From NCBI GenBank assembly GCA_026418275.1, contig JAOABQ010000079.1:1-33651 (forward strand): DNA of 33,651 nucleotides, given 5' to 3'. The notes beneath the pieces are model-generated. The model worked only from the letters and a program-made list of their open reading frames with translations. It ran no database searches and was not told the DNA's origin. The DNA is from Clostridia bacterium. GTDB taxonomy: Bacteria > Bacillota > Clostridia > Acetivibrionales > DSM-2933. Of this stretch, positions 22,949 to 31,033 are shown in pieces. Within the stretch, counting starts at the first letter, position 1. Each line of letters starts with the position of its first letter. The position numbers were made by a program, and so were the translations under genes.

Positions 22949-24091
22949 TTACTTTTCTTTTTTTCCATCCGGTTCCGGTACATCTTTTTCCCATTCCAGG
23001 AGTTTTGTCTCTTCCGGTTCCTTTTCTTCGCCGGAAAACATATCTGCATTCTTAAAAGCTTCTGAGAACCCCCGGTTATTAAGAACCATTTTCATTACTT
23101 CGGAAACTTCATTGACACTCAAGTGATCCAAAACATTTTGCATTTCCTTGGCAGCCTCTGCAAGTGTTATATTTCCCAATATATTTTCCAGTTCCTTGGA
23201 TGCTTCATCCAAAGTATCCTCATCAAATATATGATTTATACTGCTTCCGCTTTCCACCATAAAGAGCCTTTGAAGTCCTGATGTAATCCTTTCCTTTTCT
23301 TCTTTTTCCAGCTTGGAACTGTTAATCTCTCTTTGCAGTTCATTGATGATCCTGTTCTTTTCTTCCAATTCCCTGGATTTATAGTTGAGGTCTTCCTTTA
23401 AAAGCTTTATGAAGGACCCCATTTCATCCGCACTCCCTGCTAAACGGTTGAAAATAACCAAGTATTCGGATAAAATCGGGTTATCAATATCGTATGGGTA
23501 TCGGATCCGATGGTCAATTTCACTCCAAGCTTCTTCAAATACCGTCCGCACCTGTATTTCGGCTGTAATTTCCTTTTTATTATGCGGCAGCAAGATAAGG
23601 TAATGTACTGAACGGTATCCGTAAGGGTGAACTCTTACTTCACATCCCATCTCCTTAAATTTATTGATAAACTCCCCCTTATCCCCTTCCCGAACATTGG
23701 CCATAGGGACATCTTTGGTGTTCCATTTTCTCATGATATAGTCGTGAATGGTAATCCAGTCTTCCTTAAATAAGTGCAGGACTCTCACCCCGATGAGATC
23801 GGTAATCACTTCCTTATAGTTGTTGACATGAATCTCCCGTTCCGGTTTTGCGATTTTTTTACGGATAATTTTTTCAATCAAATGTTCCGGGTCCTTGATC
23901 CTTTTTTTGATGGAATGTACTTTTTCCGTATCAATCAAGCACTCTTCGGTAAAATTGGCAAGTTTTTTAAGCTCATTAATCTCTCTTAAATAGTCATTAT
24001 ATATCAGTATGAGGTCATCCCAATTCAGTGTAGTTTTTTCAAAATCACTTTCTTTGATATCGTATTTTTTTAGAAACTCTTGTTTATCCAT
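22949..24091 (-). CDS. RelA/SpoT-domain alarmone synthetase with long C-terminal extension
   Basis: A 380-residue protein with a RelA/SpoT nucleotidyltransferase domain (about 25-215). Visible motifs are DLIGVRVL (98-105), YGYRSVHYLILL (157-168) and AEIQVRTVFEEAWSEIDHR (177-195), with the likely catalytic Glu178. There is no HD hydrolase domain upstream and no TGS or ACT domain, so it is a synthetase-only protein that would make (p)ppGpp-type alarmone. After the domain comes a charged coiled coil (about 233-275), then a helical segment (about 285-350) with two or three related units (TLDEASKELENILG, TLAEAAKEMQNVLD, SVNEVSEVMKMVLN), and an acidic tail ending DGKKEK. Standard small alarmone synthetases are near 200-260 residues. 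It stands alone between its own terminator and glyA. GGGGATAAAAG precedes the ATG. Confidence 0.85.
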   Translation of the reverse strand: MDKQEFLKKYDIKESDFEKTTLNWDDLILIYNDYLREINELKKLANFTEECLIDTEKVHSIKKRIKDPEHLIEKIIRKKIAKPEREIHVNNYKEVITDLIGVRVLHLFKEDWITIHDYIMRKWNTKDVPMANVREGDKGEFINKFKEMGCEVRVHPYGYRSVHYLILLPHNKKEITAEIQVRTVFEEAWSEIDHRIRYPYDIDNPILSEYLVIFNRLAGSADEMGSFIKLLKEDLNYKSRELEEKNRIINELQREINSSKLEKEEKERITSGLQRLFMVESGSSINHIFDEDTLDEASKELENILGNITLAEAAKEMQNVLDHLSVNEVSEVMKMVLNNRGFSEAFKNADMFSGEEKEPEETKLLEWEKDVPEPDGKKEK

Positions 24092-24416
24092 CTTTTATCC
24101 CCTTTTATAATCCATGCTCAAAACATTGCAATATTCATCTCTGATCATATAAATGTAAAAAAATATATGGAATTTCGGTCTATGCTCATATTATATAATA
24201 ATTTTCTTTTATTTGCCATGTTCATTCATAGATTTCACATATTGTTCATTTTTATAAAATATTAGCATAAATATTTAATCCTTTGCTATCTAAATAAACT
24301 CACAGAATAATCATCCGCTCTTCATATGTGTGGTTTATTTGAAGGGCAAAGCAGTTTCTAAGCAATGAGGGAATATTTCAAGGAACCCCACCGGATAAAA
24401 CGTGAAAAATTCAAAA
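24092..24416. other. Gene-free region upstream of the alarmone synthetase gene
   Basis: Very AT-rich. A TATAAT (minus strand, near 24191-24198) could be the -10 of the alarmone synthetase promoter, but I see no well-placed -35. No open frame with a ribosome site was found on either strand. Confidence 0.4.
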
Positions 24417-24444
24417 GGGATACCCCTTTTAAAGGAATATCCCC
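24417..24444 (-). terminator. Terminator of glyA
   Basis: On the minus strand GGGGATATTCC and GGGGTATCCC pair imperfectly around a short A/T loop. TTTTGAATTTTT follows. It lies 22 bases after the glyA stop. Confidence 0.7.
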
Positions 24445-24466
24445 TATTTAATAAACCTACCATCCA

Positions 24467-25705
24467 TTATTCATATAACGGATATTTTGCACAAAGCTTT
24501 CCTACTCTTTCGACAATTACTGTTTTAGAATTTTCATAGTCCGTCAGTGTTAGGCGGATTAACTCTGCAATTTCCAGCATGTCCTCTTCTTTCATTCCTC
24601 TGGCTGTCACTGCAGGTGTTCCGATTCTAATTCCGCTTGTGATAAACGGACTTTGAGTATCAAAGGGAATACCGTTTTTATTGACGGTAATAAAGACTTC
24701 ATCCAGCATATTTTGTGCTTCTTTTCCCGTAATCCCCTTATTTCTTAAATCCATCAGCAACAAGTGGTTGTCGGTGCCCCCGGATACGATGTTAAATCCT
24801 TTTTCCATAAGCGCACCCGCCAAAGCTGCCGCATTTTTTATAATTTGTGTCTGGTACTGCTTAAATTCGTCCGACAGAACTTCCTTGAAACTCACTGCCT
24901 TTGCCGCTATGACATGCATTAAAGGTCCGCCTTGCGTCCCCGGGAATACTGCTTTGTCGATGGCCTTTGCAAACTCTTCCTTGCAAAGAATCATACCGCC
25001 CCTTGGACCTCTTAAGGTCTTGTGGGTGGTGGTGGTTACAAAATGTGCATGAGGAACCGGATTGGGATGGAGTCCTGCAGCTATAAGACCTGCAATATGT
25101 GCCATATCTACCATTAAATATGCACCGACTTCGTCCGCAATCTCCCTAAATGCTTTAAAATCTATCACTCTCGGGTAAGCACTGGCACCGGCAACAATAA
25201 TTTTCGGGTTGTTTTCCTTTGCCAGCTTCCTAAGTTCATCATAATCGATTCTAAAATTATCTTCTCTGACACCATAAGGAACTACTTTGTAATACTTCCC
25301 CGAAATATTTACAGGGCTGCCATGGCTTAAATGCCCACCATGAGCCAAATTCATCCCTAAAATAGTATCTCCGGGGTTCAGCATGGCAAAATAGACCGCT
25401 GAATTTGCCTGTGCACCTGAATGAGGCTGTACGTTGGCATGATCCGCTCCAAAAATCTGTTTTGCTCTCTCTATCGCAAGTTTCTCAATTTCGTCTACAC
25501 ACTCACATCCGCCGTAATACCTTTTTGCCGGATACCCTTCTGCGTATTTGTTGGTTAAGGGTGTTCCCAGGGCTTCCATTACGGCTTCGCTAACGAAGTT
25601 TTCCGAAGCAATAAGCTCAATTTTGTTCCTTTGGCGGCTTACTTCAGCCTCAATGGCTTTAGCAACCTCGGGATCAATCTTTTGTATCGTTTTGGTACTG
25701 TACAT
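24467..25705 (-). CDS. glyA: Serine hydroxymethyltransferase
   Basis: A 412-residue PLP enzyme that interconverts serine plus tetrahydrofolate with glycine plus methylene-tetrahydrofolate. Conserved parts include [11 protein letters not shown] near residue 30, YPAKRYYGG near 58, VDMAHIAGL near 200 and the PLP Lys in [14 protein letters not shown] (about 229). Length is normal. The frame is open about 50 codons further upstream, but that stretch lies in the leader RNA. The ATG at 25705 has AAAGGAGG about 7 bases upstream. The promoter at 26032-26060, glycine aptamer at 25884-25977 and terminator at 25821-25850 all precede it, so expression should respond to glycine. Confidence 0.98.
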   Translation of the reverse strand: MYSTKTIQKIDPEVAKAIEAEVSRQRNKIELIASENFVSEAVMEALGTPLTNKYAEGYPAKRYYGGCECVDEIEKLAIERAKQIFGADHANVQPHSGAQANSAVYFAMLNPGDTILGMNLAHGGHLSHGSPVNISGKYYKVVPYGVREDNFRIDYDELRKLAKENNPKIIVAGASAYPRVIDFKAFREIADEVGAYLMVDMAHIAGLIAAGLHPNPVPHAHFVTTTTHKTLRGPRGGMILCKEEFAKAIDKAVFPGTQGGPLMHVIAAKAVSFKEVLSDEFKQYQTQIIKNAAALAGALMEKGFNIVSGGTDNHLLLMDLRNKGITGKEAQNMLDEVFITVNKNGIPFDTQSPFITSGIRIGTPAVTARGMKEEDMLEIAELIRLTLTDYENSKTVIVERVGKLCAKYPLYE

Positions 25706-25820
25706 TTTAAATCCTCCTTTAATATTTAAAAAGTCATATAAACACGTTATGGTTCTTGAAGAAACTATTGATGACATGTGGTTAACCATAAGACGATGAT
25801 TTTTGTCGTTCCTTGGAAAT

Positions 25821-25850
25821 AAAAAAAGCCAAACCACAATGGATTTGACC
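25821..25850 (-). terminator. Expression-platform terminator of the glycine riboswitch
   Basis: On the minus strand GTCAAATCCA pairs with TGGTTTGGC (one bulged T, one G-U) around TTG, and TTTTTTT follows. The bases just before it (CAGAGGT) complement ACCTCTG in the 5' strand of the aptamer's closing stem, giving an alternative fold. Confidence 0.8.
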
Positions 25851-25883
25851 TCTGAAAGCCGCACTAAAAACTACTATAAATAA

Positions 25884-25977
25884 CTCTGTCCTTTTGCCTG
25901 AGAGATTACTCCCATTAACTGGGATTTGCCCCTTCGGCGCCTTGACGGTCTCTCCAGAGGTGCGTCCTGCCATAGTC
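25884..25977 (-). promoter_or_regulatory. Glycine riboswitch, single aptamer
   Basis: The minus strand carries the conserved glycine aptamer parts in order: CTCTGGAGAGACC, AAGGCGCCGAAGGGGCAAA, a short GGGA/TCCC-type stem, AATCTCTCAGGCAAAAGGAC and the closing CAGAG. Only one aptamer is present. I find no second full aptamer before or after it, so it is of the singlet type. It lies in the leader of glyA, between a strong promoter and an intrinsic terminator. Confidence 0.95.
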
Positions 25978-26031
25978 GGTTTAATTCCTCCTACAGCACT
26001 CAACCGCGAAATTATCAACTTGTTAAGGTAA

Positions 26032-26060
26032 ATTATAAACATATTTCTTCACTAAGTCAA
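26032..26060 (-). promoter_or_regulatory. Promoter of the glycine riboswitch-glyA unit
   Basis: Minus strand -35 TTGACT (26060-26055), 17-base spacer, -10 TATAAT (26037-26032). This predicts a start near 26025 and a leader of about 320 nt containing the riboswitch. Confidence 0.9.
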
Positions 26061-26268
26061 TTCATAATCAAATTTTCTTTTCAAAATCCTTCTCACAATA
26101 TGCCTCATATCTCCTTTACTTCCAAAAACCGTTAAACCCAGTATCATCCGATCGGTTTACACTCTTTACATAATCCCTTAAAATTTATATGATATAAACA
26201 AACCCAATATTTGAAAAATGGAGTACCAAAAAATCGAATGAAAATAATTCTTACCCGGAGGGAAAAAG

Positions 26269-27489
26269 GTGTTTACTGTTAAAAGAACTATTTCACTTTT
26301 AATTCAATGTATTATATTTATGCTCATGGCTGCAGCCCCCCTTTATGCAGCATCCGGCACATATCAGTCGCTGATTGACCAAGGAATGACACTTTTGGAC
26401 GATTACAAGTTTGATGATGCAATGAAGGTATTTGTAAAAGCTGTAGAATTGGATCCAAAACGCCCTGAAGCCTTCTACGGCAAGGGAATAGTCTTTAATC
26501 GCACAGGAAAACCGGAAGATGCATTAAAAGAATTGGACAAGGCTGCGGGCATAGACCCCAAGTTCTTCGCAGCATACTGTGAAAAGGGAATCTCATATGT
26601 AAAGCTTGAAAAGCCGGAAGAAGCCGCTGCGTCCTTTGATAAAGCAATCGGACTAAATCCAGGGTATTACAAATCTCATTTTGAAAAAGGCAACTTATAT
26701 AAAAAGTATGAAAAATATGAAAAAGCCATTGAGTCTTACGAGAAAGCTATTGAATTAAAGCCGGATCTGCGCGAAGCTTATCTTTTGAAAGGGGAGTCCC
26801 TTCAAAAGCTCAACAACGATTATGATGCCATCCAGGTTTATGATAAGCTGGTCCGCCTTGATCCAAGAGATTATGAAGCGCATGTACTCAAAGGCATAGC
26901 CTTGCAAAACTCAGGTAAATATCCTGAATCAATGCAATCTTACGAGAAAGCCATTTCCCTCAATCCAACCCATGATAAAGCATATTTTAACAAGGCAAAC
27001 CTTTTAAAGGAAATGGACCAGCATGAACAAGCACTGAAGCTATATGACAAGGCAATCGAACTTAATAAATTCAATTTGGAAGCATCCACCGCCAAGGGTA
27101 TTCTTCTTGCTCAAATAGGCAAAAATCAGGAAGCATTGAAGGCTTTTGACAAAGCGATTTCTATAAATCAGTACAAGGCAGACGCCTATTATAACAAAGC
27201 CCGCGTATATGCAAAGCTGAAGAAGCCAAAGGAAGCATCCGAGTACCTTAAGACAGCTTTTGAACATGACAAAACTTTATTGGTCACAGCCAAAAAAGAT
27301 AAGGTTTTTGAAAATCTCCGGGATTCAAAGGAGTTGTCCTCTGTCCTGGGTGAATCCACAAACATAGACAAACAAACTGAAGGGATGGAATCCGGCAGTT
27401 CCAACTTCATACTTTATATCGTACTTTTTATCCTTCTTATTGGTATCGGAGTCACAATCTATTTGATGGTTAAAAAACAACTGGCATGA
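26269..27489 (+). CDS. Membrane-anchored extracytoplasmic TPR protein
   Basis: A 406-residue protein with a signal-like N-terminus (Lys-Arg then a hydrophobic core to about residue 27, ending PLYAAS), about nine tandem TPR units (about 30-345) of the AxxxYxKGxxLxxxGKxxEAxxxYDKAIxLNP type, and a C-terminal membrane helix (about 378-400) followed by MVKKQLA. The repeats should therefore lie outside the cytoplasm, anchored at the C-terminus and perhaps also by an uncleaved N-terminus. TPR arrays bind partner proteins; the partner is unknown. The start is GTG at 26269, with GGAGGG 6-10 bases upstream. It is divergent from glyA. Confidence 0.85.
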   Translation: MFTVKRTISLLIQCIIFMLMAAAPLYAASGTYQSLIDQGMTLLDDYKFDDAMKVFVKAVELDPKRPEAFYGKGIVFNRTGKPEDALKELDKAAGIDPKFFAAYCEKGISYVKLEKPEEAAASFDKAIGLNPGYYKSHFEKGNLYKKYEKYEKAIESYEKAIELKPDLREAYLLKGESLQKLNNDYDAIQVYDKLVRLDPRDYEAHVLKGIALQNSGKYPESMQSYEKAISLNPTHDKAYFNKANLLKEMDQHEQALKLYDKAIELNKFNLEASTAKGILLAQIGKNQEALKAFDKAISINQYKADAYYNKARVYAKLKKPKEASEYLKTAFEHDKTLLVTAKKDKVFENLRDSKELSSVLGESTNIDKQTEGMESGSSNFILYIVLFILLIGIGVTIYLMVKKQLA

Positions 27490-27620
27490 ATAAAAAATTG
27501 GATTCAGTAATTTTTTAGTGTTAGAAGCCCTCTAAGAATGGGTATTAATAATTACTAGGTATATACACCATCTGTCCCTATATATCTCACTAATGAATAA
27601 AACTAAAAAGGAGTGTTTCT

Positions 27621-27938
27621 ATGCGATCCAAAGACCTTCTACTGACCAATCTTGTAGTAACTGAAGACAATTACAGTTTTTATGGCAGCTTTACCCTTTC
27701 TTCTTCGGACAAATCCATAACTGTCAATCTGTCCGATTTGGATAGTGATATTAAGTTAAATGAAATAAAAAATCTCTTTCATTTGGAGGAAACAAATGAA
27801 GAAATCAAAAAAATCCTTATGGACAAAATTTCAGAAAATGCACAGATCGGGTCTCATTTAAAAGAAGGTGAAAAGTACCAGGAATCCAGCAGTAAAAGCA
27901 GCGTTGAAAAAAATGCCGGATCTTTAGATATGGCTTAG
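27621..27938 (+). CDS. Small hypothetical protein, 105 residues
   Basis: I do not recognise this protein. It starts at an ATG with AAAGGAG 8 bases upstream. The first ~45 residues look like beta strands (LLLTNLVVTEDNYSFYGSF, then KSITVNLSDLD), followed by an acidic helix (about 47-75) and a low-complexity Ser/Lys/Glu tail. No signal peptide and no membrane helix, so it is probably cytoplasmic. It lies 131 bases after the TPR gene on the same strand and may share its transcript. Confidence 0.7.
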   Translation: MRSKDLLLTNLVVTEDNYSFYGSFTLSSSDKSITVNLSDLDSDIKLNEIKNLFHLEETNEEIKKILMDKISENAQIGSHLKEGEKYQESSSKSSVEKNAGSLDMA

Positions 27939-28467
27939 TTGGAATGACCATCGGCCATTGCCTTAAATTACATTTGAATCTGCCCTTTTTTTCGTATAAA
28001 CTATATGTACATTCAAATTTGGCTTTTCTATTATGAGGAGGTTGATACCTCCTTCTTTACTTTATAAAATAATTGGAATAGTTTACAACCTAAAGGAATA
28101 TACCCCCTCAATAAAAATAAGGTTTTTCCTTTATGAAGTATTCTGGCTGAATTACATTTATCTTTCGAACTATGCTAAGACTTCATTTTTTCCTTGTCAA
28201 TTTGCTTTTCACTACATCTTTTTCTTCTTTTCTCCATATCATCGGATTCTTTCTCAAAAACCCTATGTAACTGAAAAACTCCACTTAAGCATCTTTTTCC
28301 TTTTTACATAAAACCTTGAATTTTTACGTGCTTTTATTTTTAATGCTTTGTTAAAATGATTTTAATGGATTCATCCGTTACAATGAATTGCATTTTCATC
28401 CGGTTTTGAGAGGAAAATCATTCAATTATCTTTACCCCTAACGAATATCGATTTCAAATTTCAATTT
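27939..28467. other. Gene-free AT-rich stretch before the punA promoter
   Basis: About 530 bases with no frame I can support. A 92-codon frame (28033-28311, plus strand) is Phe/Tyr-rich, lacks a ribosome site and resembles no protein. Only a weak hairpin (AATGACC/GGCCATT near 27943-27960) follows the preceding gene. No known RNA motif is visible. Confidence 0.5.
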
Positions 28468-28499
28468 TTGTTTTAAAAAACTTATGAGAATGTTATAAT
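28468..28499 (+). promoter_or_regulatory. Extended -10 promoter of punA-ahcY
   Basis: TGTTATAAT (28491-28499) is a perfect extended -10. The -35 is poor: TTGTTT (28468-28473) is 20 bases away. Transcription would start near 28506, downstream of an ATG at 28501. This supports 28534 as the punA start. Confidence 0.65.
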
Positions 28500-28533
28500 A
28501 ATGAATGTAAAAAAACACATCAGGAGGAAAACC

Positions 28534-29364
28534 ATGGACGACTTTATAATAAAGATTTCTGAAACCTCTCAATACATTCAGTCTCAAACTAAATTAATAC
28601 CTAAAATTGCAATCATTCTTGGATCCGGCCTTAGCCCTTTGGCATCTGAAATTCAAAATCCCATCGAAATTGATTATAAGGATATTCCTCACTTTCCAGT
28701 CACAACGGTTGCCGGCCACGCTGGCAAACTGGTGCTGGGAGAAATCGGCGGGAAGCCTGTTCTCGCAATGAAAGGCCGGTTTCACTTGTACGAGGGCTAT
28801 GAAGTTCCCCATGTGACCTTTGCAATCAGGGTTTTTAAAAAGCTCGGCATAGACAACCTGCTTGTGACCAATGCCGCCGGGGGAATCAATAAGAGCTTTC
28901 ATCCGGGAGATTTAATGCTCATTAAGGACCATATCAGTTTCTTTGCACCATCTTCTCTCCGTGGAAAAAATCTGGAGGAGTTCGGTGTAAGATTTCCAGA
29001 TATGAGTGAAGCCTATAGTAAAAAGCTCATTCATCTAGCAAAAGAAACGTCCAAAAGCATAGGAATCGATATCAAAGAAGGGGTATATGCCTTTGCACAG
29101 GGTCCTATGTATGAAACACCTGCAGAAATCAAGGCTTTAAGCATTCTCGGGGCAGATGCAGTGGGAATGTCCACCGTCCCAGAAGTCATTGTAGCCAGAC
29201 ATTCAGGAATGAATGTTTTAGGCATATCCTGTATTACCAACATGGCCGCAGGGATTTTAGCCCAGCCTTTAAATCATGAAGAAGTTATGAAAACCGCGAA
29301 AGATGTTGAAACTAAATTTACCGATCTTGTTAAGAAACTCATTGAATCATGGGAAGTAAACTAA
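28534..29364 (+). CDS. punA: Purine nucleoside phosphorylase, trimeric type
   Basis: A 276-residue enzyme that phosphorolyses purine nucleosides to base plus ribose-1-phosphate. Family motifs are ILGSGLSPLA (phosphate loop, about residue 22), VAGHAGKLV (about 63), GRFHLYEGY (about 85), TNAAGG (about 111) and GPMYETPAEIK (about 190). GMSTVPEVIVARH (about 210) and ITNMAAG follow. This trimeric family usually acts on inosine and guanosine, not adenosine. The start ATG at 28534 has AGGAGG 7 bases upstream. The frame extends to an ATG at 28501, but that lies at or before the predicted transcription start. ahcY follows after 18 bases. Confidence 0.95.
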   Translation: MDDFIIKISETSQYIQSQTKLIPKIAIILGSGLSPLASEIQNPIEIDYKDIPHFPVTTVAGHAGKLVLGEIGGKPVLAMKGRFHLYEGYEVPHVTFAIRVFKKLGIDNLLVTNAAGGINKSFHPGDLMLIKDHISFFAPSSLRGKNLEEFGVRFPDMSEAYSKKLIHLAKETSKSIGIDIKEGVYAFAQGPMYETPAEIKALSILGADAVGMSTVPEVIVARHSGMNVLGISCITNMAAGILAQPLNHEEVMKTAKDVETKFTDLVKKLIESWEVN

Positions 29365-29382
29365 CTACCAGGAGGTATTCTT

Positions 29383-30630
29383 ATGAAAAGTATAGTCCGT
29401 GACCTAAATCTCGCAGCAGACGGAAGACAAAAAATTAATTGGGTTAAGAAAAATATGCCCTTGCTTCGGGCACTGGAGGAAGAGTTCTCCCAGACAAAAC
29501 CATTCCAAGGTGTCCGGGTTAGTCTCTCTATTCATTTGGAAGCTAAAACAGCTTATCTTGCCAAGGTAATTGCCGCAGGAGGCGCTGAAATATCCGTCAC
29601 AGGAAGTAATCCATTATCCACCCAGGATGACGTTGCCGCCGCACTCGCTGCTGACGGAATTAATGTATATGCATGGTATAATGCAACTGAGGAGGAATAC
29701 TTGGAGCATTTGAATATAACGCTGGGATATAAGCCGAATATCATTATTGATGACGGTGGAGATCTCATTAATCTTTTGCATACCAAAAGGACCGAGCTCC
29801 TTCCCCACATCATGGGAGGATGTGAGGAAACGACCACCGGGGTATTGCGTCTAAAGGCCCTCGAAAGAGAAGGATTATTGAAATTCCCTATGGTTGCTGT
29901 TAATAATGCTTATTGCAAGTACCTTTTTGATAACCGGTATGGGACAGGGCAATCGGTATGGGACGGAATCAACCGGACCACCAACCTCATTGTTTCAGGC
30001 AAAAACGTGGTTGTGGTTGGCTACGGCTGGTGCGGCAAGGGAATCGCTATGAAGGCAAAGGGCTTTGGCGCAAGCGTCATCATATGCGAGATCGATCCCA
30101 TCAAAGCTGCCGAAGCGATAATGGACGGTTATAAAGTTATGCCTATGTCGGAAGCGGCTAAAGAAGGTGATATCTTCATTACCGTTACCGGATGCAAGGA
30201 TGTTATCCATAAAGAGCATTATAAAGTTATGAAAGACGGCGCGATCCTTTGCAATGCAGGACACTTTGACGTAGAAGTCAACATCATTGATTTGGAAGCG
30301 CTGGCTGTAGAAAAGGAAGAACAAAGGAAAAACATCATGGGTTATAAAATGCCCGACGGCAGATGGCTCAACCTTCTGGCCAAGGGACGGCTTGTCAATC
30401 TAGCGGCGGGAGACGGACATCCTGCTGAAATAATGGACATGAGTTTCGCACTACAGGCTTTAAGTGCAGAATATATGGTCAACAACTACAGCAAACTCGG
30501 GACCTCGGTCATCGATGTTCCGGAGGTGATTGACAAACGGGTTGCTTTCATGAAGTTAAAGTCTTGGAATGTAAAGATCGATGAACTGACAGAGGAGCAG
30601 AAAAAGTATCTTGACAGCTGGGCTGAATAA
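29383..30630 (+). CDS. ahcY: S-adenosylhomocysteine hydrolase (or S-inosylhomocysteine hydrolase)
   Basis: A 415-residue NAD-dependent enzyme that splits S-adenosylhomocysteine into homocysteine and a nucleoside. Substrate-domain motifs are HLEAKTAYL (about 51) and [13 protein letters not shown] (about 76). The NAD site [14 protein letters not shown] is at about 208-221, and [11 protein letters not shown] at about 286. [16 protein letters not shown] near 346 is also typical. It is of the shorter prokaryotic form, without the Lys/Tyr C-terminal tail. It is co-transcribed with punA (18 bases apart) and ends at a strong terminator. AGGAGG precedes the ATG. Some archaeal relatives prefer S-inosylhomocysteine; the pairing with an inosine-type phosphorylase leaves that option open. 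Confidence 0.95.
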   Translation: MKSIVRDLNLAADGRQKINWVKKNMPLLRALEEEFSQTKPFQGVRVSLSIHLEAKTAYLAKVIAAGGAEISVTGSNPLSTQDDVAAALAADGINVYAWYNATEEEYLEHLNITLGYKPNIIIDDGGDLINLLHTKRTELLPHIMGGCEETTTGVLRLKALEREGLLKFPMVAVNNAYCKYLFDNRYGTGQSVWDGINRTTNLIVSGKNVVVVGYGWCGKGIAMKAKGFGASVIICEIDPIKAAEAIMDGYKVMPMSEAAKEGDIFITVTGCKDVIHKEHYKVMKDGAILCNAGHFDVEVNIIDLEALAVEKEEQRKNIMGYKMPDGRWLNLLAKGRLVNLAAGDGHPAEIMDMSFALQALSAEYMVNNYSKLGTSVIDVPEVIDKRVAFMKLKSWNVKIDELTEEQKKYLDSWAE

Positions 30631-30683
30631 AACTGAAAAACACATAAACAAATTTTAATTTAGTACATTGATTAAAGTACCAC

Positions 30684-30723
30684 AAAGGAGTTGCCTTAGA
30701 TTGATTATTGAGGCCACTCCTTT
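30684..30723 (+). terminator. Terminator of punA-ahcY
   Basis: AAAGGAGT (30684-30691) pairs with ACTCCTTT (30716-30723), and GCCTTA with TGAGGC continues the stem inside. CTTACTTTAATT follows on the plus strand. It lies about 55 bases after the ahcY stop. The rest of 30724-30980 shows no gene or structured element. Confidence 0.8.
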
Positions 30724-30980
30724 CTTACTTTAATTGAAGTTTTAGTTTTTGGTTTTACTTCCCCGCTTCTCATTATCATTTTAACATTGTCCCTTGCTTA
30801 AACTCAAACTGTGAGCTGCTTTAAAGCCCTTTAAAGGATACCAAATTGTATTTTGACTTAACCTGTGATTTTTAACATAACAAATTTTAAGTTTTAAAGT
30901 GTTAAAAATGCACTTCCTCTGTTTGTGTCTCCCATACCCTAGAAAAAAATTACGTTTCGAGGCACTTAATAACAGAAAAA

Positions 30981-31007
30981 AACAACCCAAGAATTACTTA
31001 GGTTGTT
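30981..31007 (-). terminator. Terminator of the secreted peptidase gene
   Basis: AACAACC (30981-30987) pairs with GGTTGTT (31001-31007), with AAG/CTT pairing inside. On the minus strand TTTTTTCTG follows. It lies 27 bases after the stop. Confidence 0.85.
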
Positions 31008-31033
31008 TCCAGAGGGGTTCTTTACTTTTTTAT

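Noticed and set aside
25706..25864. Upstream extension of glyA
   Set aside because: It covers the leader RNA and runs into the riboswitch terminator, and it is unlike any hydroxymethyltransferase N-terminus.
25978..26030. Second glycine aptamer upstream of the first
   Set aside because: Too short a space before the promoter and no conserved aptamer segments. The 3' side holds only the terminator.
28033..28311. 92-codon frame on the plus strand
   Set aside because: Aromatic-rich, AT-driven composition, no ribosome site and no recognisable motif.
30724..30980. Short frames on both strands between the two terminators
   Set aside because: None has a ribosome site or protein-like composition. 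They are by-products of AT-rich DNA.
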